DNA of 64,000 bases from Acetobacter peroxydans (lineage in GTDB: Bacteria > Pseudomonadota > Alphaproteobacteria > Acetobacterales > Acetobacteraceae), in the NCBI RefSeq assembly GCF_006539345.1, contig NZ_BJMV01000005.1, positions 1 through 64,000 of the forward strand, written 5' to 3'. This document shows positions 26,866 to 36,618 of the stretch, piece by piece. The notes below the pieces were generated by a model. The model saw only the letters and a list, made by a program, of their open reading frames with translations. It had not been told where the DNA came from and did not search any database. The stretch's first letter is position 1; every line of letters starts with the position of its first letter. The position numbers and the translations under genes were made by a program.

Positions 26866-27841
26866 AAGCAAACTGGGGTGAAACTACGCGCTCCGTATTA
26901 TGCCCCGCATAATAAACGGATACGCCGGCAATGATACCGTAACGGGGGCTCCAGTTATATTCGACCGCGGGAGCGATCTGCCAGTCTCCCGAAGGCGTAC
27001 CCGTCTGCGAAATCGTCTGCTGCGTACTCGTATAAGTGCCGTGTAGCTTCGTGCCGTTGGACCAGTCACGCGCGACATCCAAAGCCAGAACCCAGCGCTG
27101 GGTCACCCCGTATTCAAGGGAAAACCCTGCCCCGCCATACATGCCGGGCTGCGCCCGCCCCTGGAATCCCTGCGTTGTTCCGTAACTGGTCACATCGTGC
27201 AGATGCGCCGTTGTCAGAGCGCGCCGAAACGTCGCCCAGACGCGCAGACGCAGTTCGTGGTTGTTGGGCAAGGTATAGGTGGACTGCTCGGTCAACGCCA
27301 CACGGTAGGTGTAGACGCCGCTCCCCACACCATCCTGCGCCCGCCCCAGACTGGAATAATCCCCCGTAGGAAAGGAAACGCCCGTAATCAGGTTGAGCGT
27401 CGGGATGTAACGAGCGGGGTCTGCCGTCAGGTAACGCCACATCAGATCCACGGGCACATCACCCAGCTTCAGGCCACTGCTGGTGTTGTCGCCGTGCTTC
27501 CAGCGATAGGCTATGGTCGGTTCAGTCTGAATACTAATCGTGTCTGTCACGGCATATCGATAGATTGTCAGATTGGTCACCGACTGTTGCCGGGGTGAGC
27601 TCATGGGAACGGCGTCATTGTTCGGGCCGATCATACCCGAAGGCACCGCGTAGTACATGTAGGGCTCCAGCAGGAACATGCCCTTTTTTGACAACGGCCC
27701 TGAGGGAGAAATAAGAGAGCCTGTGTACCACTGCTCCGCCATAGCCTGTTGGCTCTGCACCGCAACACCGCCAAATGCCACGGCCATGCCAGTCAGGTAC
27801 GCTCTTTTCGCACGGCCCCAAACATCTATCTTCCTGCTCAT
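26849..27841 (-). CDS. Outer-membrane transporter-like protein (phenol meta-pathway channel family)
   Basis: 330 aa from ATG 27841; the longer frame to 27952 is a shadow of the upstream permease gene. A signal peptide (MSRKIDVWGRAKRAY..., cleavage near QAMA) is followed by a beta-rich protein with alternating aromatic/polar strands and a terminal ...FAFNALY. It resembles the MetA-pathway phenol-degradation outer-membrane family (PF13557-like). Its ATG overlaps the amino-acid permease stop codon (ATGA), so the two are translationally coupled and may form an outer/inner uptake route. The substrate is unknown; the family name does not prove aromatic transport. Confidence 0.65.
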   Translation of the reverse strand: MSRKIDVWGRAKRAYLTGMAVAFGGVAVQSQQAMAEQWYTGSLISPSGPLSKKGMFLLEPYMYYAVPSGMIGPNNDAVPMSSPRQQSVTNLTIYRYAVTDTISIQTEPTIAYRWKHGDNTSSGLKLGDVPVDLMWRYLTADPARYIPTLNLITGVSFPTGDYSSLGRAQDGVGSGVYTYRVALTEQSTYTLPNNHELRLRVWATFRRALTTAHLHDVTSYGTTQGFQGRAQPGMYGGAGFSLEYGVTQRWVLALDVARDWSNGTKLHGTYTSTQQTISQTGTPSGDWQIAPAVEYNWSPRYGIIAGVSVYYAGHNTERVVSPQFAFNALY

Positions 27842-29346
27842 GGCGCGTACTCCCCATCCGTATCCGACCGGGGCGGAGCGGCATCTGTCAGAATGGCTGA
27901 AAACTGCGTCTGGGGCTCCACAGGCAAAGGACGGCCGCCCATCATTTTCCACCCGGCCACAAGCAGAAGCGCCAGAACAGGGACCGCCGCAATCGAATAG
28001 GTGCCCGTAGGATAGTCAAACACCATCAGGGCAAGGATACCCAGAAAGAAAATCAGTGTTGCCCATGTGGTATAAGGCGCGCCCGGCATGGCAAAACTGG
28101 TGGGGGCAATCCGTCCGGCAACAATAGCCTGCCGCAGTTTCATCTGGCACACCAGAATGAAACACCACGTACTGATAACACCGAGCGAGGCCATATTGAG
28201 CACGATTTCAAAAATCTGTGCTGGCAGAAGATAATTCAGCCCCACCCCGACCAGATAAATCGCCACAGTCGTCAGAATGGCGGCGGAAGGAACCGACTGC
28301 CTGTTCATGCGGGCCAGGTAGCGCGGCGCCGCACCATCCAGCGCCATGGTGCGCAGAACACGTCCCGTGGAATAAAGACCGGAATTCAGGCTGGACAGTG
28401 CTGCCGTCAGCACCACAAGATTCATGACCCCGCCCATGCCCGGCACACCCAGACGGGAAAAAAACGTAACAAACGGGCTGACACCGGCCTGATAGGAAGA
28501 CCAAGGCAGCAACAGCACCAGCAACGTAACCGTACCGACATAGAAAATCGCGATACGCCAGATAACATTATTAATGGCAGCCGGCACAACCTCACGCGGG
28601 TTCTGGCATTCGCCCGCCGCCGTGCCTATCATTTCTATGCCAAAATAGGCGAACACCACCCCTTGCATCAGGGTCAGGGCCGGCATGACACCATGCGGGA
28701 AAAGCCCGCCATGTTCGCTCACCAGTGAAAAACCCGGCGTAACGCCCGCCACTGGCGAGTGCATACCCAGAACCACCGATCCAACGGCAAAAAACACAAT
28801 CAGTGCCGCTACCTTGATCAACGAGAACCAGAACTCCATCTCGCCGAACCACTTCACCCCCACAAGATTCATGGACGTAATGACCACGAGCGCCATCAAC
28901 GCCATGACCCATTGCGGCACGGCAGCAAAAACACCCCAGTAATGCATGTACAGGGCCACGGCGGTGATATCGACAATGCCCGTCATCGCCCAACTAAAAA
29001 AAGACAGCGCCCCCGCCACATAAGACGCCCGCGGCCCCAGGAACTCCTGTGCGTAAGAAACAAAACTGCCGCTGGTGGGACGATACATCACCAGCTCGCC
29101 CAGGGCACGCAGCATCAGAAATGCAAACACGCCGCAGACAAGGTACACCACAGCCAACGCAGGCCCGACAGCCTGCAGCCTACTTCCCGCTCCTAGAAAA
29201 AGCCCGGTACCAATCGCTCCGCCAATTGAGATCATTTGGATCTGTCGTCTGTCCAACGCCAGATGATATCCTTCCGCACTTTTGTGCGCTGGGTATTTCT
29301 GCACTGGTTCTTTAAAGAAGCTCAAGTTTTCTTCTCCATATTGCAT
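27838..29346 (-). CDS. APC family amino-acid permease (AnsP/CycA-like)
   Basis: 502 aa, twelve predicted membrane helices. The amino-acid transporter signature is present from YHLALDRRQIQMISIGGAIG through GTGLFLGAGS, and FAYFGIEMIGTAAGECQNP in helix 6 is typical of the AnsP, CycA and GabP group. Overall it looks closest to L-asparagine permease AnsP. It imports neutral amino acids by proton symport. The C-terminal 30 residues are hydrophilic. It is the first gene of a two-gene operon with an outer-membrane protein; the 538 bases upstream are AT-rich and hold its promoter. Confidence 0.88.
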   Translation of the reverse strand: MQYGEENLSFFKEPVQKYPAHKSAEGYHLALDRRQIQMISIGGAIGTGLFLGAGSRLQAVGPALAVVYLVCGVFAFLMLRALGELVMYRPTSGSFVSYAQEFLGPRASYVAGALSFFSWAMTGIVDITAVALYMHYWGVFAAVPQWVMALMALVVITSMNLVGVKWFGEMEFWFSLIKVAALIVFFAVGSVVLGMHSPVAGVTPGFSLVSEHGGLFPHGVMPALTLMQGVVFAYFGIEMIGTAAGECQNPREVVPAAINNVIWRIAIFYVGTVTLLVLLLPWSSYQAGVSPFVTFFSRLGVPGMGGVMNLVVLTAALSSLNSGLYSTGRVLRTMALDGAAPRYLARMNRQSVPSAAILTTVAIYLVGVGLNYLLPAQIFEIVLNMASLGVISTWCFILVCQMKLRQAIVAGRIAPTSFAMPGAPYTTWATLIFFLGILALMVFDYPTGTYSIAAVPVLALLLVAGWKMMGGRPLPVEPQTQFSAILTDAAPPRSDTDGEYAP

Positions 29347-29884
29347 GTACCGCGCACCAAATGGCGTATTCGTTACATTATCAACACTAACAGAATTTAT
29401 ATGATGTGTATTTTCAAAGTAATGGCGTAAATTTTTATCATATTTTACAAATTGCCACAGATATGAATTACTATTTCATCACTGACCTTATGAATGAAAT
29501 TTATACTCATATCGTAACATTATATTTTAGAAATCGTTTTATACGATAATATATTTTCCAGAATTTGTCGTAATATCGAAAAAATTGTCCCACGGAGAAA
29601 GCGAGACCACAAGCCGTATTCGCGTCAGAAGAGACCTTGCAACCCGCACATGGATGCACCCGCAAGACAGATGCCACCCCGACAAATTACCCTTGCACGC
29701 GGCGCACACCGTGATGGAACCGCCCATGCCCAGAACGAGCGCACCCTCGTGCGCTTTGGTGACCGTCAGTTTCACAATTCATTGTGAGCAGACTGGCGCG
29801 CAGTAGACGACTGGTCTATTCTTCGTTAAGAGGGTATCAATTCTCGCATCAGACGCCAAGAGCAACGGCAAGGAGAAAAGAGTA
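29347..29884. other. AT-rich intergenic region between divergent permease and oxidoreductase genes
   Basis: 538 bases. The first 230 are strongly AT-rich and should contain the permease promoter. No convincing gene: a 78-codon minus frame (29539-29775) and a 73-codon plus frame (29585-29806) have no domain or ribosome site. The right end holds the TAGAC-N5-GTCTA palindrome (separate entry). Confidence 0.5.
29804..29818. promoter_or_regulatory. NemR-box-like palindrome upstream of oxidoreductase gene
   Basis: TAGAC-GACTG-GTCTA, a perfect 5-bp inverted repeat 67 bases before the start codon. The E. coli NemR box is TAGACC-N4-GGTCTA, one base longer. A NemR-like TetR gene lies two genes downstream, which makes this a credible operator. 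Confidence 0.5.
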
Positions 29885-30895
29885 ATGAAAGTAGCAAGCC
29901 TGTCCGCACCCGGCGGCATTGACCGGATCGTATTCCGCGACGTTGCCGACCCCGGCCAGCCCGGACCGGGCCAAATTCGCGTTGCGCTCCACGCGACGTC
30001 GCTGAATTATCATGATCTTCTGGTTGCCAATGGGGGCATTCCCGCCGCAGACGGACGCATCCTTATGTCTGATGGCGCCGGTATCGTCGAAGCCGTAGGT
30101 GAAGGCGTAGTAGAGTTTCAGCCCGGAGATCGGGTGGTTTCATGCTTTTTCCCGCAATGGCAGGACGGACTGCCGTCCGATGCTGTAGGCAGTTTTGCGG
30201 GCACACCCGGTGACGGCATCAACGGCTTTGCCGCCGAATATGCCGTCTGCGCAGCAACAGCCTTCACCCATGCGCCACGTGGCTGGAGCGACGCTGAAGC
30301 GGCAACGATTACAACGGCCGGGCTTACTGCATGGCGCGCCCTCGTCGTGAATGGCCAGCTTAAGGCGGGCGATACTGTCCTCGTGCTCGGCACAGGGGGC
30401 GTTTCCATCGCGGCTTTGCAGATCGCCAAGGCAATGGGCGCCACTGTCATTGCCACCTCCTCCTCAGACGAGAAACTCGAGAAGGTGCGCGCCCTTGGCG
30501 CCGATCACGTCATCAATTACCGCCAGAACCCCAACTGGGGAAAGCAGGTGTATTCATTAACGGGCGCAGGCGTGGATCATGTCGTCGAAGTTGGCGGCCC
30601 AGGAACCCTTGCTGAATCCATTACGGCAGTTTGTGTCGGTGGACATATTGCCCTGATCGGGGTTTTGACTGGCCGCCAGGGAGACGTTCCAACAATGGCG
30701 CTGATGGCAAAACAGGCGCGCCTACAGGGGCTTGTGGTCGGCAACAGGCGTCAGCAGCAGGATTATATTGCAGCGCTCAACCAGAATGGAATGCGTCCGA
30801 TCATCGATCGCCGTTTTGCTCTGGACCAACTGCCAGAGGCCTTCGCTTATCAGGCAAGCGGCGCGCATTTCGGAAAAATTTGCGTCGAGTGGTAA
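29885..30895 (+). CDS. Zinc-type alcohol dehydrogenase / quinone oxidoreductase (MDR family)
   Basis: 336 aa; ATG preceded by GGAG and nine bases. Medium-chain dehydrogenase fold: GroES-like N-terminal domain (LHATSLNYHDLLVANG, SDGAGIVEAVGEGV) and Rossmann domain with the nucleotide motif VLGTGGVSIAALQIA followed by ATSSSDEKLEKV, suggesting NADP(H). Catalytic zinc Cys ligands are not evident (the usual Cys at the first site is Asn-Tyr-His here), so it behaves like a zinc-independent quinone/enal reductase. It is followed by an Old Yellow Enzyme gene and a NemR-like TetR, which fits defence against reactive electrophiles such as quinones or enals. Confidence 0.87.
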   Translation: MKVASLSAPGGIDRIVFRDVADPGQPGPGQIRVALHATSLNYHDLLVANGGIPAADGRILMSDGAGIVEAVGEGVVEFQPGDRVVSCFFPQWQDGLPSDAVGSFAGTPGDGINGFAAEYAVCAATAFTHAPRGWSDAEAATITTAGLTAWRALVVNGQLKAGDTVLVLGTGGVSIAALQIAKAMGATVIATSSSDEKLEKVRALGADHVINYRQNPNWGKQVYSLTGAGVDHVVEVGGPGTLAESITAVCVGGHIALIGVLTGRQGDVPTMALMAKQARLQGLVVGNRRQQQDYIAALNQNGMRPIIDRRFALDQLPEAFAYQASGAHFGKICVEW

Positions 30896-30992
30896 TGTTT
30901 GCTTTTTGTATCCGAGGCTTTTCTCTTCATTTCATAGAAAATCCGGCCGATACGGACTGAGCCGTCCGACCGCATCGCTCATGATTTTTACA

Positions 30993-31031
30993 CGTCCCAT
31001 CTATTATTGCCATTTAACGCAATAATGGACG
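30993..31031. promoter_or_regulatory. Inverted repeat upstream of Old Yellow Enzyme gene
   Basis: ATTATTGC (31003-31010), eight bases, GCAATAAT (31019-31026), flanked by a second pair CGTCC (30993-30997) and GGACG (31027-31031) with an extra five bases on the left. It ends 21 bases before the ATG, so it covers the promoter or leader. It may be an operator or an RNA hairpin. Confidence 0.4.
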
Positions 31032-31052
31032 GGATAGTCACAGGAAGTAAGA

Positions 31053-32180
31053 ATGCACCATAAAATTCTTTTCCAGAAATCTCGTCTTGGGCCTTATGCA
31101 TTGCGCAACAGAATCGTGCTGCCGCCGCTCACACGCTCGCGCAGTTCACAGCCGGGCGATATTCCCAACGAATTGATGGCAACCTATTACCGCCAGCGCG
31201 CAGGCGCAGGCTTTATGGTAACGGAAGGCACACAGATCGAACCGCGAGGGCAAGGTTATGCCTGGACACCAGGCATTTACAGCGCGGAACAAATCGCCGG
31301 GTGGCGCAAGGTAACCGAGGCTGCACATGCTGCCGGTGGCATCATCTTCGCCCAGCTATGGCATGTGGGGCGCGTCTCACACACAGCATTGCAGCCCAAC
31401 AATGCTGCCCCCGTTGCTCCGTCCGCCATTCAGGCCAAAGGTGTCAGTGTATTTATCGAAACTGGCCCCGGCACCGGAGAACTGGCAGAACCTTCCATGC
31501 CGCGCGCCCTGACAACGGCAGAAGTCAAAGAGCTGGTTCAGCTATACGCTCAGGCCGCACGCAATGCCTTGGCAGCAGGGTTTGATGGCGTTGAACTCCA
31601 TGCAGCCAATGGCTACCTGATCAACCAGTTCATTTCCGAGCATAGCAACCAGCGCACCGATGAATATGGCGGCAGCCTTCATAATCGCCTCAGATTTTTG
31701 CGTGAAGTTGTCGCAGCCGTTGCCGAAGTTGTCGGAAAAGACCGGATGGGCGTTCGATTTGCGCCTCTCTTTACCAGCACAGATGAAGCCAGGGTTTATC
31801 TCGGTCTGGTCGAATCCAACCCCCATGAAACCTATATAGAAGCCATCAAGGTTCTTGAGGATGCAGGCATTGCCTATCTTTCAATTGCCGAAGCAGACTG
31901 GGACAACGCACCCGATCTCCCGGAGGATTTCCGTGATGATGTCCGCAGCACATTCTCAGGCCGGATCATCTATGCAGGTCGCTACACGGCAAGCCGTGCG
32001 GATAAGGTTGTCGGAGCTGGATGGGGAGACCTGATTGGTTTTGGTCGACCCTTTATTGCCAATCCCGATCTCCCAGCGCGGATCGCACATGACTGGCCAC
32101 TGAATCCGCTTGATGCAGCCACCATGTATGGTGGTGGCGAACATGGATATACGGACTACCCTACGTACAAAGAGAAGTGA
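31053..32180 (+). CDS. Alkene reductase, Old Yellow Enzyme family (NemA-like)
   Basis: 375 aa; GGA site upstream. FMN-dependent TIM barrel: LRNRIVLPPLTRSRS at the N-terminus, GFMVTEGTQIEPRGQGY, the FMN/substrate pair motif DGVELHAANGYLINQFI, and the HSNQRTDEYGGS segment with the catalytic region. The late FMN-phosphate motif GRPFIANPDLPARI is present. It reduces activated C=C bonds (N-ethylmaleimide, enals, nitro compounds) with NAD(P)H. The preceding oxidoreductase and the following TetR gene form an electrophile-response set. A strong terminator follows. Confidence 0.92.
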   Translation: MHHKILFQKSRLGPYALRNRIVLPPLTRSRSSQPGDIPNELMATYYRQRAGAGFMVTEGTQIEPRGQGYAWTPGIYSAEQIAGWRKVTEAAHAAGGIIFAQLWHVGRVSHTALQPNNAAPVAPSAIQAKGVSVFIETGPGTGELAEPSMPRALTTAEVKELVQLYAQAARNALAAGFDGVELHAANGYLINQFISEHSNQRTDEYGGSLHNRLRFLREVVAAVAEVVGKDRMGVRFAPLFTSTDEARVYLGLVESNPHETYIEAIKVLEDAGIAYLSIAEADWDNAPDLPEDFRDDVRSTFSGRIIYAGRYTASRADKVVGAGWGDLIGFGRPFIANPDLPARIAHDWPLNPLDAATMYGGGEHGYTDYPTYKEK

Positions 32181-32195
32181 TCTTTTGTAATCATC

Positions 32196-32233
32196 CTGTG
32201 ATTGGCAGGTACTGCTTGCCAATCACAGTTTTT
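32196..32233 (+). terminator. Strong rho-independent terminator after the OYE gene
   Basis: A perfect 12-bp stem, CTGTGATTGGCA / TGCCAATCACAG, with a nine-base loop is followed by TTTTT. It separates the reductase gene from the TetR regulator gene. Confidence 0.9.
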
Positions 32234-32263
32234 ACGCTGGACGATTAGTCTGGTATTCCGTAT

Positions 32264-32884
32264 ATGCGATTGACCATGCCCACACAGCACACACCCCCTA
32301 CCCGCGACACCAGGCAGGATATTCTTGATGCCGCCCAAATCATAATCAGCGGGAAAGGTTTTGCTGCGGTTGGCCTTAATGAAATTCTCTCTGCTGCGGG
32401 TGTTCCCAAAGGGTCTTTCTACCATTACTTCCAGTCTAAAGATGCCTTCGGGGAGGCACTGCTGGAAAGTTACTTTGACGCCTATCTGAAGGCTCTGGAC
32501 ACCTTACTGCAAACGCCCGGCCTGACTGAAGGTGAGCGGCTGATGCTCTATTGGCGCAAATGGGTCGATACCCAAACCAATGGCGACCCTGAGGGCAAGT
32601 GCCTTGCCGTGAAATTGGGCGCCGAGGTATCGGACCTATCCGAACCCATGCGGAAAGTACTCCTCCGGGGTACCTCCGCCGTCATAGAACGACTTTCAGG
32701 CGCGATGAAAAATGGTATCGCCGACGGCTCCGTAAAGATCGCCGGAGAACCGGGGCAGATCGCCGAGATGCTTTATCAGACATGGCTCGGCGCAAGTCTA
32801 CTCGCCAAAATTGCGCGTGATGCTCAACCGCTTTTGAGCGCTCTGGCCACAACAAAGCGGATACTTGGGAAACTCGGCGAGTAG
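32264..32884 (+). CDS. TetR family regulator, NemR-like
   Basis: 206 aa from ATG 32264, or 202 aa from ATG 32276; neither has a clear ribosome site. TetR helix-turn-helix (TRQDILDAAQIIISGKGFA, GVPKGSFYHYFQSKDAFG). The ligand domain has a single Cys in DPEGKCLAVKLGAEVSD near residue 110, placed like the redox/electrophile-sensing Cys106 of E. coli NemR. With the adjacent Old Yellow Enzyme and oxidoreductase genes, a sensor of quinones, aldehydes or hypochlorous acid is likely. It probably binds TAGAC-type palindromes such as the one at 29804. Confidence 0.82.
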   Translation: MRLTMPTQHTPPTRDTRQDILDAAQIIISGKGFAAVGLNEILSAAGVPKGSFYHYFQSKDAFGEALLESYFDAYLKALDTLLQTPGLTEGERLMLYWRKWVDTQTNGDPEGKCLAVKLGAEVSDLSEPMRKVLLRGTSAVIERLSGAMKNGIADGSVKIAGEPGQIAEMLYQTWLGASLLAKIARDAQPLLSALATTKRILGKLGE

Positions 32885-33026
32885 CTCTTGAAGACAATCT
32901 GTCTCGTTGCGCTCTTTCCACCTCAGCGAATAATGAGCAGACACCCAGCACTCAAACAGAAAGCGTTTCTGAATCTTCAAGGCTGCTACAAAAATAGTAG
33001 CTATAGCGATTCCAAAATCGCCGGAT

Positions 33027-33920
33027 CTAGAAATGGGGTGAAGCTGCGAATTCGATAAAACTCTCCAGATACTGAACCTCTTCGTCTGTCTCACGACGAC
33101 CAAGAAAAATCTGTTTTGCAATGCCATTTTTCCCAAGCTTTATGGGATAAAGCTCGAAACGTGACGCATATTCTTCTACCAACCAGCGCGGCAGTGCAGC
33201 AACGCCCCTGCCGTGCGTGACCATCACCAGCATGATATCTGTCGTTTCTATCTGCTTCTGCTGCCGTGGCGCGATCCCCGCTGGCTGTAGAAACTGCGTA
33301 TAGATATCAAGTCGCTCGGACGGAACAGGGTAGGTTATCAGCGTTTCCGCCATAAGCTGCTCTGGCAAAACAAATTCCGCCTCGCGCAAAGGGTGCTGGG
33401 CGCCAACAACCAGAACGAGTTCATAATCAAAAACCGGTGTGAAATTCAGGCCCGGTTTGTAAAGTGGGTCTGGCGTAACCAGAATATCAATCTCGTTGCT
33501 GAATAACGCACCAATTCCGCCGAACTGAAACTTCTGCCTTACATCAACATCTACTTTCGGCCACCGTTCCAGATACGGTGAAACAATTTTGAGAAGCCAC
33601 TGATAGCAGGGGTGACATTCCATCCCGATACGCAGTGTACCGCGCTCGCCATTCCCAAATTGCTGAAGCCGTGTCTCTGCCAACTCAAACTGTGGGAGCA
33701 CACGGTCCGCCAGCGACAGTAACCACTCCCCTGCCTGAGTGAGTACAAGTGACCGCCCTTCCCGCCGCCATATCTTGACGCCCAACTGGTTTTCAATCTT
33801 GCGGATGGCATGACTGAGCGCCGGCTGGGTCAAATTCAGGCGCAGTCCTGCGGCCGTCAACGAACCCTCGCGCGCCACTTCCTGAATGATTGTCAAATGA
33901 TTGCGTTCAAGGATGCCCAT
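33027..33920 (-). CDS. metR: LysR family regulator of methionine synthesis (MetR)
   Basis: 297 aa. The LysR winged helix (residues 1-65: HLTIIQEVAREGSLTAAGLR, NLTQPALSHAIRKIE) and the effector domain (GTLRIGMECHPCYQWLLKIV) match MetR, whose GMECHPC segment is characteristic. MetR binds homocysteine and activates metE. The gene is divergent from metE with a 112-base intergenic region, the standard metR-metE arrangement. Confidence 0.9.
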   Translation of the reverse strand: MGILERNHLTIIQEVAREGSLTAAGLRLNLTQPALSHAIRKIENQLGVKIWRREGRSLVLTQAGEWLLSLADRVLPQFELAETRLQQFGNGERGTLRIGMECHPCYQWLLKIVSPYLERWPKVDVDVRQKFQFGGIGALFSNEIDILVTPDPLYKPGLNFTPVFDYELVLVVGAQHPLREAEFVLPEQLMAETLITYPVPSERLDIYTQFLQPAGIAPRQQKQIETTDIMLVMVTHGRGVAALPRWLVEEYASRFELYPIKLGKNGIAKQIFLGRRETDEEVQYLESFIEFAASPHF

Positions 33921-33954
33921 GTCCCGCCCTATAATGCATAGAATTTATATATTC

Positions 33955-33967
33955 ATGAAAATATATC
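33955..33967. promoter_or_regulatory. MetR-like site in the metR-metE intergenic region
   Basis: TGAA-AATAT-ATCA fits the MetR consensus TGAA-N5-TTCA at seven of the eight fixed bases. An overlapping AT-rich near-palindrome centred on TTCATGAA (33952-33959) lies beside it. The position between divergent metR and metE is right for MetR control. Confidence 0.5.
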
Positions 33968-34032
33968 ATTTCCGCTCATTTTATTGAACCCCTATCGTCA
34001 CGCACCTTCACGATTTAACGGGGTATTTCTCC

Positions 34033-36309
34033 ATGGTCACAACCCACAATCTTGGCTTTCCTCGTATCGGGTTCAAACGTGAACTGAAATTCGCGCTTGA
34101 ATCTTACTGGAAAGGACAATCATCGCGTGATGATCTCCTTCAGGTCGGCATCGCGCTGCGTGGACGGCACTGGCAGGAACAGAGCGAACTCGACCTGGCC
34201 CCTGTTGGGGACTTCGCATTTTACGATCAGGTGCTAGACATGAGCTTCACGCTCGGCAACCTGCCATCGCGTGTGCGCCACTTTGATGACGATGTGCTGG
34301 ACAATTATTTCCGTGTTGCGCGCGGTCGCTCCGCCACCGGGATCGAAGGGCACGTTGCCGCAGGTGAAATGACCAAGTGGTTCGACACCAACTACCACTA
34401 CATCGTGCCGGAATTCGACGCCGCGACTGAATTCACCCTTGATGCGACGCGACTTCAGACACAGCTTGCCGAAGCAAAGGCCCGAGGCGTAAAGGCCAAG
34501 CCTGTCATTATCGGCCCTGTCACCTACCTTGCGCTCGGCAAGGCAAAGGATGGCTCCGAAAAGCTCGCGCTGCTGCCACGCCTTCTCGCGGTCTACAGTG
34601 AATTGCTGACAACACTGGCCAACGCTGGCGTCGAATGGGTGCAGATTGATGAGCCGATCCTGGTCACTGAACTCGAAGCCGACTGGCAGAACGCCTTCAT
34701 ACGGGCCTATCAGGCGCTTGATACCGGCAGGGTGAAGCTGCTTCTGGCCACCTATTTCGGCCAGTTGCGTGAAAATCTGCCCCTGGTCGCAGGACTGCCC
34801 GTCGCCGGAGTGCATCTTGACGCAATCAATGCCCGCGACGAAGTCGCTGAATTGGTGGCATCCAGCCCTGCGGATCGCGTTATCTCGCTCGGCATCGTCA
34901 ATGGCCGCAACATCTGGAAAACAGATCTGGAAGCCACACTCGACTGGCTGGAGCCTATCGCAAAAACATTGGGCGAACGGCTGTGGATCGCACCCTCCTG
35001 CTCGCTCCTACACGTTCCCGTCGATCTGGCAGGCGAAGCAAAAATGGACCGCGAAATTCGCTCGTGGCTGGCTTTCGCCGTGCAAAAACTCACGGAGATC
35101 AAGGTTCTGGCAACGGCTCTTCGTCAGGGGCGTGCCGCTGTGGTTATGGAGCTTGCCGCCAACCGGGCGGCTCTTGACTCTCGCCGCAAATCGGCCCGCG
35201 TGAATAATCCTGCGGTCAAGGCAGCCGTCGCAGCAATCACGAAAACCCTCGGCCACCGCAAGAGCGCGTTCGCGGATCGGGCCAGAAAGCAGGCCAACAT
35301 TCTGCAACTGCCGCTCTACCCCACGACAACAATCGGTTCCTTCCCCCAGACTACGGAAATCCGTTTAGCACGCAGCGGCTTCAAATCCGGCAAGCTGGAT
35401 GAACGCACCTATAATGAAACCATGCGTCGTGAAATTGAACATGCCATACAGGAGCAGGAAAAGCTCGGTCTGGACGTGCTGGTACATGGCGAAGCTGAAC
35501 GTAACGACATGGTGGAATATTTTGGCGAGCAGCTCGACGGTTACGTATTCAGTCAGAATGGATGGGTGCAATCCTATGGCTCACGTTGCGTAAAACCACC
35601 GATCCTGTTCGGCGATATCAGCCGCCAAAAGCCGATGACCGTCGAGTGGATCAGCTACGCCGCATCGCTGACCGACAAGCCTATGAAAGGTATGCTGACC
35701 GGCCCGGTCACAATCCTCAACTGGTCGTTCGTGCGGGACGATCAGCCCCGCTCCATTTCCTGCTTCCAGCTCGCACTAGCCATCCGGGACGAAGTGCTCG
35801 ATCTGGAAAAAGCCGGCATCAGAATCATCCAGATTGACGAAGCCGCCCTACGTGAAGGTCTGCCACTCCGCAAGTCGCAGTGGCAGGATTACCTCACCTG
35901 GGCCATTGAGGCCTTCCGTATCACGGCGAATGGTGTGGAAGATGAAACCCAGATCCACACCCACATGTGCTATTCCGAGTTCAATGACATCATCGCTGCC
36001 ATCGCAGAGATGGACGCCGATGTCATTACAATCGAAACATCACGTTCCGACATGGAACTCCTCGATGTGTTCGAGACATTCAGCTACCCGAACCAGATCG
36101 GGCCGGGCGTGTACGACATCCATTCGCCCAACATCCCGACTGCAACACAGATGGTCGCATTGATCCATAAAGCGGCAGAACGTATTCCGCCCGAGCGCCT
36201 GTGGGTAAACCCGGATTGTGGCCTCAAGACCCGCCAGTGGAGCGAGGTCATTCCCGCTCTGACCAATATGGTCGATGCAGCACGGAAATTACGCGAGACC
36301 GCCGCCTGA
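34033..36309 (+). CDS. metE: Cobalamin-independent methionine synthase (MetE)
   Basis: 758 aa, the normal length. 5-methyltetrahydropteroyltriglutamate-homocysteine methyltransferase makes methionine without B12 in the cytoplasm. Both halves of the duplicated barrel are present. N-terminal: [21 protein letters not shown]-terminal: [17 protein letters not shown]. The zinc ligands can be seen in the second half: His and Cys in [10 protein letters not shown], Glu in [11 protein letters not shown] and Cys in NPDCGLKTR. It is under likely MetR control from the divergent gene, with a hairpin terminator downstream. No cobalamin riboswitch is visible in the short leader, although cob genes exist in this genome. 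Confidence 0.97.
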   Translation: MVTTHNLGFPRIGFKRELKFALESYWKGQSSRDDLLQVGIALRGRHWQEQSELDLAPVGDFAFYDQVLDMSFTLGNLPSRVRHFDDDVLDNYFRVARGRSATGIEGHVAAGEMTKWFDTNYHYIVPEFDAATEFTLDATRLQTQLAEAKARGVKAKPVIIGPVTYLALGKAKDGSEKLALLPRLLAVYSELLTTLANAGVEWVQIDEPILVTELEADWQNAFIRAYQALDTGRVKLLLATYFGQLRENLPLVAGLPVAGVHLDAINARDEVAELVASSPADRVISLGIVNGRNIWKTDLEATLDWLEPIAKTLGERLWIAPSCSLLHVPVDLAGEAKMDREIRSWLAFAVQKLTEIKVLATALRQGRAAVVMELAANRAALDSRRKSARVNNPAVKAAVAAITKTLGHRKSAFADRARKQANILQLPLYPTTTIGSFPQTTEIRLARSGFKSGKLDERTYNETMRREIEHAIQEQEKLGLDVLVHGEAERNDMVEYFGEQLDGYVFSQNGWVQSYGSRCVKPPILFGDISRQKPMTVEWISYAASLTDKPMKGMLTGPVTILNWSFVRDDQPRSISCFQLALAIRDEVLDLEKAGIRIIQIDEAALREGLPLRKSQWQDYLTWAIEAFRITANGVEDETQIHTHMCYSEFNDIIAAIAEMDADVITIETSRSDMELLDVFETFSYPNQIGPGVYDIHSPNIPTATQMVALIHKAAERIPPERLWVNPDCGLKTRQWSEVIPALTNMVDAARKLRETAA

Positions 36310-36337
36310 ACAGACCGAAAACATCAGACTCGATACA

Positions 36338-36359
36338 GGGCGTAGCAGCCGCTACGCCC
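36338..36359 (+). terminator. Hairpin terminator after metE
   Basis: A perfect 9-bp stem, GGGCGTAGC / GCTACGCCC, with a four-base loop, 29 bases after the metE stop codon. Only a short TT follows, so efficiency is uncertain. Confidence 0.55.
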
Positions 36360-36618
36360 TTAACCAGATCACGCTCAAACGGCGCAACCTGAGGCGCCAA
36401 TCAACATTCCGGCGATGAACCAGCCCCTCAAACCCATCAGGCTTGTCTGCCTTCCGTAAGCATTGTGGCAATGACCGGGCTTGAAAAGCCTGACAGCCCC
36501 CGCACCGAGAGAGGCTCCCCCACCAATCTGACACATGTCCTTGTGCTCCAGCACATCAGAACACGGACTGTCAGACCTGTACCCAAGAAACCGGGCAGGC
36601 GCAGAAGGGGCGCGGTGA
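36360..36618. other. Non-coding gap after metE
   Basis: No gene recognised. A minus-strand open frame covering this area (36375-36683) has no ribosome site and runs into the next gene, so I treat it as chance. Confidence 0.45.

Noticed and set aside
29539-29775. Small minus-strand frame with a Cys-containing peptide in the permease/oxidoreductase gap.
   Set aside because: No ribosome site or family; AT-rich end lacks coding character.
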